DNA of 64,000 nucleotides, taken from assembly GCA_002408385.1 (NCBI GenBank), contig DHSB01000099.1, positions 34,385-98,384 on the forward strand, in the 5' to 3' direction. Shown here piece after piece: positions 25,072 through 33,406 of this stretch (the stretch's first letter is position 1; each line of letters opens with the position of its first letter). Source of the DNA: Myxococcales bacterium UBA5297 (GTDB lineage: Bacteria; Myxococcota; Myxococcia; Myxococcales; UBA5297). The notes beneath the pieces are model-generated. The model was not told where the DNA came from, searched no databases, and saw only the letters and a program-made list of their open reading frames with translations. A program made the position numbers and the translations under genes.

Positions 25072-28000
25072 TCAACCCAGGCTCCGCCCTCTCCGCTCGC
25101 GACGCGCCCGGGCGATCCGCTTGCGCGCCTCCTCGGCGACGAAGACCAGCGCGGCCAGCCCGACGAGCAACGCCCACTCCCGCGGGCCGAGCGCGGCGGT
25201 GCCGAAGACCCGCTGGAGCGCGGGCACGTAGACGAGCGCCAACATGAAGGCGACCTCGAAGCCCAGGCCCCACCAGAGCAGCCGGTTGCCGAACAGCCCA
25301 ATCTCGAAGACCGACTTGTCGGCGCTGCGGCAGGCGAAGAGGTTGGCGATCTGCATGACGACGATGCCGCAGAAGACGGTGGTCATCGCCTGCAGGTGCA
25401 GCGGGTTGGCGAAGGTCGCCGGGTTCGGCTCGAGCTGCTCGCCGAAGCTCCAGCCTCCGCGCAGCAGCACGATGAAGTAGGCGGCCATCACCCCGGCGGC
25501 GTTGAGCAGGCCGAGGAAGCCGTAGCCGCGCGCGAGCACGCCGCGGTCGACCAGGTGCTCGGTGCGCGCGCGCGGCTGCGTCTGCATCACTCCGGGCTCG
25601 GGCCGCTCGACCCCCAGCGCCAGCGCCGGCAGGGTCTCGGTGCCCAGGTCGATGGCCAGGATCAGCAGGACGGTGATCGGCACGGGGATCGACAGGAAGG
25701 CGAAGAGGACGAACGGCACGGCCTCGGGCACCAGGTGCGCGAAGATGTAGGTGATGAACTTGCGGAGGTTGGCGTAGACCGCGCGCCCCTCCTCGACCGC
25801 GGCGACGATGCTCGAGAAGTCGTCGTCGGTCAGCACCATCTCGGCCGACTCGCGGGCGACGTCGCTGCCGCGCAGGCCCATCGCGACCCCGATGTCGGCC
25901 TTGCGCAGCGCGGGCGCGTCGTTGACCCCGTCGCCGGTGACCGCGACCACCTCGCCGAGCGCTTGAAGCCTGCCGACGATCCGCAGCTTGTGCTCGGGGC
26001 TGATGCGCGCGAAGACGAGCTCGCCGCCGGTCAGCTCGGCCTCGAGCTGCGCGTCGGACATCGCCGCGAGCTGCTCGCCGGTGACCGCGCGCGCCGGGCC
26101 CGCGCCGACCAGGCCTATCCGGCGGGCTATCGCCAGCGCGGTGGGGCCGAAGTCGCCGGTGAGCATCAACACCCGGATCCCCGCCTCGCGGCAGCGCGCT
26201 ATCGCCTCCTCGACCCCGGGGCGCGGCGGGTCGTGCATCGCCACGAAGCCGACGAAGGTCAGCTCGCGCTCGAGCGCCTCGGCGCCGGACTCGCCGGGGT
26301 CGGACTCGAAGTCGCGATAGGCGAAGCCGAGGACACGAAAGCCCTTTCCGGCGGCCTGGTCGATGCGGGCGGCGATCGCCGCGCGGCCCGCCTCGTCGAA
26401 CGGCTCGGGCGCGCCGCCGCGCGACACCCGCGTCGAGCGCGCCAGCAGCTCGCGGGGCGCGCCCTTGATGTAGAGGCGCAGCGCGCCGTCGGGGCTGCGG
26501 TGCAGCGAGCTCATGCGCTTGCGGATCGAGTCGAAGGGCACGCGCCGCAGCGGCGGGCTCGCCTCGCGCGCGCCCTCGGGATCCACGCCGGCCTTGGCCG
26601 CCAGGACGAGCAGCGCGCCCTCGGTCGGATCGCCGGCGACCGACCAGGTCGCGCGCCCCGGGCCGGGCGCGAGCAGCGCCGCGGTGCTGCAGAGCACCCC
26701 GGTCTCGAGCAGCAGCCCGAGCTCGGCGTCGCCGCGCAGCTCGGCCACGGACCTCGGATGCCCGTCGAGGCGCAGCTCGCCCTGCGGCTCGTAGCTCGTG
26801 CCGGTGACCGCGTAGGTGCGCCCGTCGACCGAGACCTCGGTGACGCTGATCTGGTTGGTGGTCAGGGTGCCGGTCTTGTCCGAGCAGATCACCGTCGTCG
26901 AGCCGAGCGTCTCGACCGCCGAGAGCCGTTTGACGAGGACGTGCCGGCGGGTCATGCGCTGGACGGCGACCGCCAGCGAGAGGGTGACGGTGGGCAGCAG
27001 GCCCTCGGGCACGTTGGCGACGATGATGCCGAGGGCGAAGATCGCCGCGGCGCCGAAGGAGAGCTCGGCCAGCAGCGTGCCGATGCCGAGGAAGCCCAGG
27101 CCCAGCCCCGCGGCGAGCAGGGCGATGACCCGGCTCAGCCGGTCGAGCTCGAGCTGCAGCGGGCTGCGCGCCTCGCCGATGGCCTGCGAGAGCCAGGCGA
27201 CCTTGCCGATCTCGGTCGCCATCCCGGTCGCGAAGACCAGCGCCCGGCCCGCGCCGGAGACCGTGGTCGTCCCGGCGAAGACCAGGTTGGGGATCTCGGT
27301 CCAGACGAAGTCGCGCTCGTGCAACGGCAGCGGCCCGGCCGACTTGTAGCCGGGGCGCGACTCGCCGGAGAAGACGCTGTTGTCCACCCGCAGCCCGTCC
27401 GACTCGATGAGCCGGGCATCGGCCGAGATGGCGTCGCCCTCCTCGAGGATCACCAGGTCGCCGGGGACGAGCCCCTCGGCGGGGATGACGCTCTCGCGCC
27501 CCTCGCGCACGACGCGGGCCCGCTTCGGCAAGAGCACCGCGAGCGCCGCCAGCGCCCTCTCGGCCCGGCGCTCCTGCCAGAAGCTGAAGAGGCCGTTGAT
27601 GACGATCACCGCGACGACCGCCCAGGAGACCGAAGGCATCCGCGCCAGCCACGCGAGCGCCGCGGCGGCCCAGAGCAGCAGCGCGAAGAGGTTGGTGAAG
27701 TTGGCGAGGAAGGCGCGCAGCACCGAGCGCTTGCGAAGCTCGTGCAGCCGGTTGGGGCCGTACTGGGCGAGGCGCCTCTGCGCCTGCGCGTCGGAGAGCC
27801 CGCGGGTCGTGGTGCCGAGCTCGACGGCGAACTCCTCGGGGCTGAGCGACGCGTAGCCGAAATGGTCGGTCTGCTCGGTGCGCAGCAGGTGGAAGAGCTC
27901 GAGGTCGCTTCGGGCCGCGAGCAGCCGGGAGACCACGTCGGGGTCCTGGGCGAGCGCGGTGAGCTGGGAGAGCGCCTGCAGATGCAGCCCGGGCTCGCCC

Positions 28001-28320
28001 TCGGGACTGATCAAGAGGAGGAAGAGCCGCACCGGCGCCCGATCCGGAGCGGCGAAGTCGACGCCCGCGCGCGAGGTGCCGACGCAGAGGACGGGCCGGG
28101 CGATGCCGGGGACTCGGCAGTGCGGCACGGCGACCCCGCCGCCAAGCCCGGTCGATTCGGCCTGTTCGCGTTCGACCAGCCGGCGCACCAGCTCGGCGCA
28201 CTCGAGCGGGAAGTGCCGCGCGCAGACGAGGCGGGAGAGCTCGTCGAGCACACCGGCCGCGGTGGTGGCGCGCAGGTTCACCTTCATCAAGCGCTGATCG
28301 ACGAGGGTCGAGAGCTTCAT
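25072..28320 (-). CDS. PTS EIIA(Fru/Ntr)-P-type cation ATPase fusion
   Basis: A 1082-residue protein. Residues 1-145 form a PTS EIIA type-2 (PtsN/fructose) domain with the phosphorylatable His in GGGVAVPHCRV (H67). The rest is a P2-type ATPase: cation N-domain (ELGTTTRGLSDAQAQRRLAQYGPN), SVFSGES, M4 motif ANVPEGLLPTVTLSLAVAVQ (about 433-452), phosphorylation site ICSDKTGTLTTNQ (about 478-490), MLTGDFGPTA, VTGDGVNDAPAL and a C-terminal set of TM helices. The M4 and following LVKRLSAVETLGST sequence is closest to Na+/K+- and related Ca2+-type pumps. The EIIA domain would allow control by a PTS or PTSNtr phosphate relay. ATG 28320 is chosen, with GGAGGT upstream. Confidence 0.92.
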   Translation of the reverse strand: MKLSTLVDQRLMKVNLRATTAAGVLDELSRLVCARHFPLECAELVRRLVEREQAESTGLGGGVAVPHCRVPGIARPVLCVGTSRAGVDFAAPDRAPVRLFLLLISPEGEPGLHLQALSQLTALAQDPDVVSRLLAARSDLELFHLLRTEQTDHFGYASLSPEEFAVELGTTTRGLSDAQAQRRLAQYGPNRLHELRKRSVLRAFLANFTNLFALLLWAAAALAWLARMPSVSWAVVAVIVINGLFSFWQERRAERALAALAVLLPKRARVVREGRESVIPAEGLVPGDLVILEEGDAISADARLIESDGLRVDNSVFSGESRPGYKSAGPLPLHERDFVWTEIPNLVFAGTTTVSGAGRALVFATGMATEIGKVAWLSQAIGEARSPLQLELDRLSRVIALLAAGLGLGFLGIGTLLAELSFGAAAIFALGIIVANVPEGLLPTVTLSLAVAVQRMTRRHVLVKRLSAVETLGSTTVICSDKTGTLTTNQISVTEVSVDGRTYAVTGTSYEPQGELRLDGHPRSVAELRGDAELGLLLETGVLCSTAALLAPGPGRATWSVAGDPTEGALLVLAAKAGVDPEGAREASPPLRRVPFDSIRKRMSSLHRSPDGALRLYIKGAPRELLARSTRVSRGGAPEPFDEAGRAAIAARIDQAAGKGFRVLGFAYRDFESDPGESGAEALERELTFVGFVAMHDPPRPGVEEAIARCREAGIRVLMLTGDFGPTALAIARRIGLVGAGPARAVTGEQLAAMSDAQLEAELTGGELVFARISPEHKLRIVGRLQALGEVVAVTGDGVNDAPALRKADIGVAMGLRGSDVARESAEMVLTDDDFSSIVAAVEEGRAVYANLRKFITYIFAHLVPEAVPFVLFAFLSIPVPITVLLILAIDLGTETLPALALGVERPEPGVMQTQPRARTEHLVDRGVLARGYGFLGLLNAAGVMAAYFIVLLRGGWSFGEQLEPNPATFANPLHLQAMTTVFCGIVVMQIANLFACRSADKSVFEIGLFGNRLLWWGLGFEVAFMLALVYVPALQRVFGTAALGPREWALLVGLAALVFVAEEARKRIARARRERRGRSLG

Positions 28321-28445
28321 CGGCGAGCGACCTCCCGCCGCGAGGTTGGAGCGGGGCGTCGCCAGGGGCAATCGATCCGGAGAAGGGCGCGGACCGAGCG
28401 CGCGGTATTTGATGCCGGCGGGTCGTTCCCCGGTGGGAACTGAAG

Positions 28446-28620
28446 GCTCGTCGAGAGATCCTTCTTCGAGCCCGGCCTCCCCCGCTCACCCTGAGCGTAG
28501 CTCCCGATGCGCGAGCGGCGGGAGCGGAGTCGAGAGGGCCCGACTTCGGCCTCCCCCGCTCACCTCGAGCGTAGCCTCCCGAGGAACGAGGGAGCGGAGT
28601 CGAGAGGCCCCGACTCCCGA
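28446..28620. repeat. MITE-like element copy 1 (double core)
   Basis: Left end GTCGAGAGATCCTTCTTCGA, then two successive cores of the dispersed repeat (CTCACCCTGAGCGTAGC, GCGGGAGCGGAGTCGAGAGG; then CTCACCTCGAGCGTAGCC, GGAGCGGAGTCGAGAGG). No clear right end. It lies in the 409-nt gap at 28321-28729 between the ATPase promoter and the NlpC/P60 gene; no gene is seen there. Confidence 0.7.
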
Positions 28621-28729
28621 AGGGCGATGCCCCGCTCCCTGGGCCGCTGTGCAGGTTTCGTGGGATCCTGGTGGCGTATGGCGACAGGGCACCGAGGGCC
28701 AGGACCCCTGTCGCAAAAGGCTTTCGGTG

Positions 28730-29371
28730 ATGCGCATTCCAGCGGCTTGTCTCCTCGCTCCGTTCGCCCTGCTCGCCCTGGGAAGCGGCTGCGCCACGCG
28801 CGCCGTCGTCCCGGATCGCCCGGCTCCGCTCGACTCGCCGGCAGCCGTCGACAGCGCGCTCGGCGGAGAGATCGCCAAGGAAGCCGCCCGATATGTCGGC
28901 GGGCCTTTCGGCGGGGACTGCTCCGGCTTCGTCAAGCACGTGCTCGCCGAGGTCGGCGTGGTGTTGCCGCTGCCGGCGCGGGCGCGCACCGGGTCCGAAG
29001 CCCTGATGCTGGCGACCCGGCCGACGACGCGACCGCGGGCGGGCGACCTTGCCTTCTTCCACGACACCTACGATCGCAACCGCGACGGCCGGGTGAACGA
29101 CCCGTACTCGCACGTGGCGATAGTCGAGAGTGTCGAGGGCGCGCAGCTCACGCTGATCCATCGAGGAGGCAAGGGCATCGCGCGTCTGCGCATGGACCTC
29201 AGCCGGCCGAGCGACAGGGAGCGCAACAGCGTCCTGCGGGTTCGCCGCCGCGACGACCCGCCCGGCCTGCGCTATCTGGCCGGCGAGCTGAGCGCGGGGT
29301 TCGGCGTCGTCGTCCCGGTCGAAGAGCTCAGAGTCGCGCGGCGGAGCCTCCCGGCGCTCTGCCTGCGGTAG
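28730..29371 (+). CDS. NlpC/P60-type peptidase lipoprotein
   Basis: A 213-residue lipoprotein: MRIPAACLLAPFALLALGSGC is a signal peptide with lipobox LGSGC. The catalytic domain has the nucleophile in GGDCSGFVKHVL and the His in YSHVAIVES, with LIHRGGKGI after it, as in NlpC/P60-like cysteine peptidases that cleave peptidoglycan peptides. RPRAGDLAFF is a typical preceding strand. It acts in the periplasm, anchored to a membrane. ATG 28730 is chosen because it starts the signal peptide. Confidence 0.85.
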   Translation: MRIPAACLLAPFALLALGSGCATRAVVPDRPAPLDSPAAVDSALGGEIAKEAARYVGGPFGGDCSGFVKHVLAEVGVVLPLPARARTGSEALMLATRPTTRPRAGDLAFFHDTYDRNRDGRVNDPYSHVAIVESVEGAQLTLIHRGGKGIARLRMDLSRPSDRERNSVLRVRRRDDPPGLRYLAGELSAGFGVVVPVEELRVARRSLPALCLR

Positions 29372-29576
29372 GCGGGCCCGGTTCCGTTTCCGATTCGCCG
29401 CGCGCGCGGTTGCCGAGGCGCAGCCCGGATCAAAGCAGGCGAGTACGAACCTCTCGATCCGCCACCGGGTGTGCCGAGCAGAGCCTGACGCGGCGGGCAG
29501 AGGGTGTCTTCCGCCTGCTCTCCTGTGCGGCCAGATTCCAGGCGCACGGCAGATTCGCCGATGGATTGGAGGACTC

Positions 29577-30539
29577 ATGTTCCAGCGCCTCTTGTTCGGG
29601 CTTTCCCATCAGAAGCGCATCGATGGTTTTGCGCGGACGTGGCAGACACGCGCTCACCGGCTGCTCACGGCGAATCCGGGCGCGAAGCGCGCCAAGGACG
29701 CGCTCAACGGCACTTGGCTGGGCCACCCGCTGCACCCGGCGCTCACCGACGTGCCCATCGGCGCCTGGACCGCTGCCCTGGTGGTCGATCTGCTCGACCG
29801 CAGGGGCACGCGCGCCGGCCGGTTCGCCTCATCGGTCGCGTTGGGGACCGGCCTCGCGGGAGCTGGCCTGGCGGCGCTCTCGGGGCTCGCCGACTGGTCC
29901 GACGTCAACCGGCGCCAGCGACCGGTCGGCCTGGTCCACGCGCTGCTCAACGTCGCGGCGGTCGGCGCGTTCGGGGGCTCGCTGTGGTTGCGGCTTCGCG
30001 GCAGCCACTCGGCGGGAAAGGCGCTCGCCGTCGGCGGCTACACGCTCGCTTCTGCCGGCGCCTTCCTCGGCGGGCACCTCGTCTACACCCTTGGCACCCA
30101 GGTCGACCGCAACGCCTGGGCGCGCGAGGTCGACGAGTTCACGCCGGTGATGGAGCAGTCCGATCTGCCCGCGGGAGTGCTCACCCGCGCGACGCTGCGC
30201 GGCGAGCCGGTGCTGCTCTATCGCGAGGGCGAGCGCATCTTTGCCCTCGCCGACACCTGCGCGCACGCGGGCTGCTCGCTGGTGAGCGGCCGGGTCGAGG
30301 GCGGAGTCCTCACCTGCCCGTGCCACGGCTCGGCCTACCGGCTCGACGACGGCGCGGTCGTGCACGGCCCCTCTCCGTATCCGCAGCCGAGCTTCGAGTT
30401 GCGGGTGCGCGACGGGCAGATCGAGCTGCGGCTCGCGTCTCCGGGCGGGCGCAAGCGTCGAGCGGCCTTCGCCGAGGCGGCGGCTTCGCCTGCGGCCGGT
30501 TACGGCTCGGCCTCCTCGCTCGAGCCCGTCCAGCCGTAG
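29577..30539 (+). CDS. DUF2231 membrane domain fused to Rieske protein
   Basis: A 320-residue protein. Residues 40-185 form a DUF2231-type membrane domain (LGHPLHPALTDVPIGAWTAA and four TM helices). Residues 190-300 are a Rieske [2Fe-2S] domain with ligand motifs DTCAHAGCSLVSG and CPCHGSAYRLDDG, followed by a conserved GPSPYPQPSFELR loop. Strong GGAGGA ribosome-binding site before ATG 29577. It is probably a membrane electron-transfer protein, with partner unknown. The C-terminal 30 residues are low-complexity. Confidence 0.85.
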   Translation: MFQRLLFGLSHQKRIDGFARTWQTRAHRLLTANPGAKRAKDALNGTWLGHPLHPALTDVPIGAWTAALVVDLLDRRGTRAGRFASSVALGTGLAGAGLAALSGLADWSDVNRRQRPVGLVHALLNVAAVGAFGGSLWLRLRGSHSAGKALAVGGYTLASAGAFLGGHLVYTLGTQVDRNAWAREVDEFTPVMEQSDLPAGVLTRATLRGEPVLLYREGERIFALADTCAHAGCSLVSGRVEGGVLTCPCHGSAYRLDDGAVVHGPSPYPQPSFELRVRDGQIELRLASPGGRKRRAAFAEAAASPAAGYGSASSLEPVQP

Positions 30540-31079
30540 GACGGGCGCTCGAAGCCGGCGCAGCGCGAGGCAAGGCGGTCGGCTCGATCGTCCGCGGGCA
30601 CCGCGAGGGCGACGAGGCGGGCCTGAACCGGTGCGGCGCGCAGGGGCGGTGTGAACGCTCGCGAGAGGTGTCGGGAAATCTCCTCGAACTCGGCCCGCCG
30701 CCGCCCCCGGTCACCTCGAGCGAAGTCGAGAGGTTACTTCGACTGCGCTCCCGCCGCTCGCGCGGCGGGAGCTGGGGTGAGCGGAACCGGACGGAGTCGA
30801 AGAAGGCTTCCTCGACGGAGCTTCAGCCGGAGGCCGCTCGCCGTCGCCTCGCCTCTTCGCCTCTCAAAGCATCCGGATGAGTCGAGCGGAGACGCTGCGA
30901 CGGCGGGCAAGCGTTTGCCGCGAAAATGAAGGAGTGACGGCGCAAGGGCTTGGTGTTCCGAAGCGCGCCTGGTCCGAAGCCGAGCCTGCGTTGGCAATTC
31001 GCCAGGGAGTAGCCCGAAAATTGGCTGGAGCGACGGACGGGTGGTCGCCTGAGCCGACGGGAACGAGCGAGAGGGGCCG
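30540..31079. other. Intergenic region with one repeat element
   Basis: About 540 nt without a gene that I can support. It contains a MITE-like element (about 30666-30820), and the stretch before 31080 should contain the promoter for the small-ORF pair. Confidence 0.5.
30666..30820. repeat. MITE-like element copy 2 (inverted orientation)
   Basis: Left end GGTGTCGGGAAATCTCCTCG, core in reverse orientation to the 28.5-kb copy (CGGTCACCTCGAGCGAAGTC, GCTCCCGCCGCTCG, GGGTGAGCGGAACCGGAC), right end GTCGAAGAAGGCTTCCTCGAC. It is near-collinear with the reverse complement of the 44.0-kb copy over about 150 bp. Confidence 0.8.
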
Positions 31080-31235
31080 ATGACGAAGATCGACAGGAGC
31101 CCGCCGTTGCAACCCCCGACGCCCGCGGCCGAAGAGGCCGGCCAGGCGCAGAGACTGCCCAAGGCCAAGGTCTCTGAGCGCCTGAGTGAGCAAGCCGATT
31201 GGAACCTCGAAGCTGGCCTGGCGGGAGTCTCGTGA
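31080..31235 (+). CDS. Small ORF, 51 residues, coupled to next gene
   Basis: ATG 31080 preceded by GAGAGGGG encodes MTKIDRSPPLQPPTPAAEEA, then KVSERLSEQADWNLEAGLAGVS. Its TGA overlaps the ATG of the following ORF (TGATG), which supports real translation. Hydrophilic and Pro/Ala-rich at the start. No family recognised. Confidence 0.5.
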   Translation: MTKIDRSPPLQPPTPAAEEAGQAQRLPKAKVSERLSEQADWNLEAGLAGVS

Positions 31236-31447
31236 TGGAAGCGAATCAGCGCTCGGTAGGTGTCGCTCAGATGCTCGCAGACGGCACTCTCGTGCTCGAT
31301 CTGAGAGCCGAGGGCCCGGACGGCACGGTGGGCCACGGGCACTTCACCTATCCGAAGGACCATCCTTCTTACCGGGAAGTGCTCGAGCATCTCGGGGAGA
31401 TCGAGCCTGGGCAGACCAAGTCGGTGCCCGCTTGGCCCGACGAGTAG
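31235..31447 (+). CDS. Small conserved-looking hypothetical protein
   Basis: A 70-residue protein, MEANQRSVGVAQMLADGTLVLD, with beta-strand-like segments (LVLDLRAEGPDGTVGHGHFTYPKDHPSY) and a helix (REVLEHLGEIEPGQTKSV). It is small and soluble, with good codon bias. It follows the 51-residue ORF by stop/start overlap. Function unknown. Confidence 0.6.
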   Translation: MEANQRSVGVAQMLADGTLVLDLRAEGPDGTVGHGHFTYPKDHPSYREVLEHLGEIEPGQTKSVPAWPDE

Positions 31448-31528
31448 GCTATCCGGAGTCGCCGGCCTCGAACCCCAAGGAGCGCATGGTGGCGCTCGCC
31501 TCGATGTCCCAGGAGGCGAAAGGAGCCG

Positions 31529-32107
31529 ATGGCGCGGATCAAGGAGATCTACGTCAGCACCGACGTCGAGGCCGACGGGCCCATCCCCGGTCCGTACTCG
31601 ATGCTCAGCCTCGGGTCGGCCGCCTTCCTCGCGGACAAGACGCTGGTGAGCACCTTCGAGGTCAACCTCGAGACGCTGCCCGGCGCGGGGCAGCACCCGG
31701 CGACGATGGCCTGGTGGAAGGGCCACCCCGAGGCCTGGGAGGCCTGCCGCAAAGAGCCCCAGCCTCCCGGCGCCTCGATGCAGCGCTACGCGGCCTGGGT
31801 GCACAGCCTCCCGGGCAAGCCGGTGTTCGTCGGCTACCCTGCCTCGTTCGACTTCGCCTTCGTGCACTGGTACCTGGTGCGCTTCACCGGCAAGAACCCG
31901 TTCACCCACTCGGCACTCGACATCCGCACCTACGCGATGGCGCTGATGCGAGTCGACTTCCGCCTGGCGACCAAGCGCAACATGCCCGCCCGCTGGTTCG
32001 ATCGCCACCCGCACACCCACCGGGCCCTCGACGACGCGATCGAACAGGGCGCGCTCTTCTGCAACATGCTGAGCGAGCGGCTGACGGAACCAAAGCCCAA
32101 GCGTTGA
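31529..32107 (+). CDS. DEDD-family 3'-5' exonuclease
   Basis: A 192-residue soluble protein of the RNase H-like DnaQ fold. Exo I is [12 protein letters not shown], Exo II lies around [17 protein letters not shown], and Exo III is [13 protein letters not shown] (His and Asp ligands). It matches a short stand-alone exonuclease family of bacteria. AAAGGAG precedes ATG 31529. It may trim nucleic acid ends; substrate not known. Followed by short hairpin repeats. Confidence 0.82.
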   Translation: MARIKEIYVSTDVEADGPIPGPYSMLSLGSAAFLADKTLVSTFEVNLETLPGAGQHPATMAWWKGHPEAWEACRKEPQPPGASMQRYAAWVHSLPGKPVFVGYPASFDFAFVHWYLVRFTGKNPFTHSALDIRTYAMALMRVDFRLATKRNMPARWFDRHPHTHRALDDAIEQGALFCNMLSERLTEPKPKR

Positions 32108-32135
32108 GCCGGCCCCGTCGACGCTGCCACGGCAA

Positions 32136-32190
32136 CCGGAGCGCCGGCCTTCGTGCCGGCCTTCCCCGGGCGCCGGCCTTCGTGCCGGAC
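32136..32190. repeat. Pair of short hairpin repeats
   Basis: GCCGGC-CTTCGT-GCCGGC hairpin units occur twice here (the second slightly changed). The 20-mer GCGCCGGCCTTCGTGCCGGC recurs exactly at 35741-35760, and a relative lies at 57233-57252. They follow stop codons by 30-50 nt, like REP elements, and may act as terminators. Confidence 0.75.
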
Positions 32191-32309
32191 GGCGGGCAGG
32201 CCGGCCGCTTTCCGAAGCGGCGGGGCCGCCCTCTCTCGTTGAGGTGCCGGAGCGCCGCGACTATCCTCGACGGCGCACGCGTTCCGGAAAGCCAGGGACG
32301 GAGAGGCTC

Positions 32310-33098
32310 ATGGTCCTTCGCCGCGAGAGTTGCCTGCCGATTGCGCTGGCCATCGTCGGGGCGCTGTCTTCGATGGCGGCGGCGCCGGTGGCCGACAGGC
32401 CGCAGGCGAGCACCGAGCGGGCGAGTGCGTCGCGGGCTCCGCCCGAGGGCTTCGTCGACCTGACCGCGGCGGTGCCGTGCCTGCGGCTGGAGATCCGCTA
32501 CCACACCTCCGGCAACTTCACCGGCGCGCCCCTGCCCGGCTATGGAACAGCGGGCGCCTGGATGCTCGAGGCTCCGGCCAAGGCGCTCGCGCAGGTCCAG
32601 GCCGACCTCGCACCGAAAGGCCTTGGCCTGCTCGTCTACGACGCCTACCGGCCGCACCGCGCCACCCGAGCGATGGTCGCCTGGGCCGAGCGCACCGGCC
32701 AGATAGCGCTCGTCAACGGCGGCTACATCGCGCGCCGCTCGGGTCACAACCACGGGCACACCGTCGATCTGACGCTCGCTGACCTGCAGACCGGCCGGCC
32801 GCTCGACATGGGCACGGACTTCGACACCCTCAGCCCCGAGAGCCACACGATGCGCGTGAAGGGCAAGGCGCTCGAGCACCGGCTCCTCTTGAAGAAGGCG
32901 ATGGAGGCGCGCGGCTTTCGCGGCTACTCGAAGGAGTGGTGGCATTTCCGCTTCCCGATCAAGGGCAGCAAGGCGCGCGACGTTCCCTACGCTTGCTTCG
33001 AGGCCGACGAGGGAAGGTGGTCGCCGCCGGAGGGCTGGACCGAGAAGGGCTTCGAGATGCCGAAGACGTGGGAGCCGACGGCCTGCGAGGTGCGCTGA
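32310..33098 (+). CDS. VanX/DdpX-type D-Ala-D-Ala dipeptidase
   Basis: A 262-residue exported M15D peptidase. Signal peptide MVLRRESCLPIALAIVGALS then MAAAP. Zinc ligands are H146 and D153 (in SGHNHGHTVDLTL) and H212, with catalytic E209 (EWWHFRF); the substrate-site Arg is in DAYRPHRA. The family hydrolyses D-Ala-D-Ala dipeptide for peptidoglycan recycling or, in VanX, glycopeptide resistance. No VanA/VanH genes are nearby, so recycling is more likely. The signal peptide places it in the periplasm. Confidence 0.9.
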   Translation: MVLRRESCLPIALAIVGALSSMAAAPVADRPQASTERASASRAPPEGFVDLTAAVPCLRLEIRYHTSGNFTGAPLPGYGTAGAWMLEAPAKALAQVQADLAPKGLGLLVYDAYRPHRATRAMVAWAERTGQIALVNGGYIARRSGHNHGHTVDLTLADLQTGRPLDMGTDFDTLSPESHTMRVKGKALEHRLLLKKAMEARGFRGYSKEWWHFRFPIKGSKARDVPYACFEADEGRWSPPEGWTEKGFEMPKTWEPTACEVR

Positions 33099-33406
33099 GA
33101 GAGGTTCTTCTCGCCTCGTCGATCGCGAGGAGGTCCCATCCGCCTGCTGCGCGGGCAGAAGCCCCACGGCCTCCGGAAGACTCGCGCAGTCTCTCCGACT
33201 TTGGCCCGCGCCCCGCTCACCCCAAGCACGGCAGGTGCGTCCTCGGCGCTGAAGCTGGCTTGGCTCGAGTCTGCTGACCGTCCTGCCGGCCTCGCCTCGC
33301 CGTGCCCGTCGCCTCGCGCCGCCTTGGCCCGCGGAGGTTTGACGGGCGATTGTCCACCTCAAAATGGTGGCCGGCCTCTCACAATCCGGTGCCCAAGGAG
33401 TCTCGC
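33099..33406. other. Intergenic region, nothing seen
   Basis: About 308 nt before the cysteine-rich lipoprotein gene, whose promoter it should contain. No ORF, repeat or hairpin I can support. Confidence 0.45.

Noticed and set aside
25049-29578. Very long minus-strand ORF of about 1500 residues
   Set aside because: Arg/Ala/Gly-rich shadow of the P-type ATPase gene and flanking repeats; no recognisable domains.
32310-33098. Glycopeptide-resistance VanX
   Set aside because: No vanH/vanA or vanRS genes nearby; a peptidoglycan-recycling dipeptidase is more likely.
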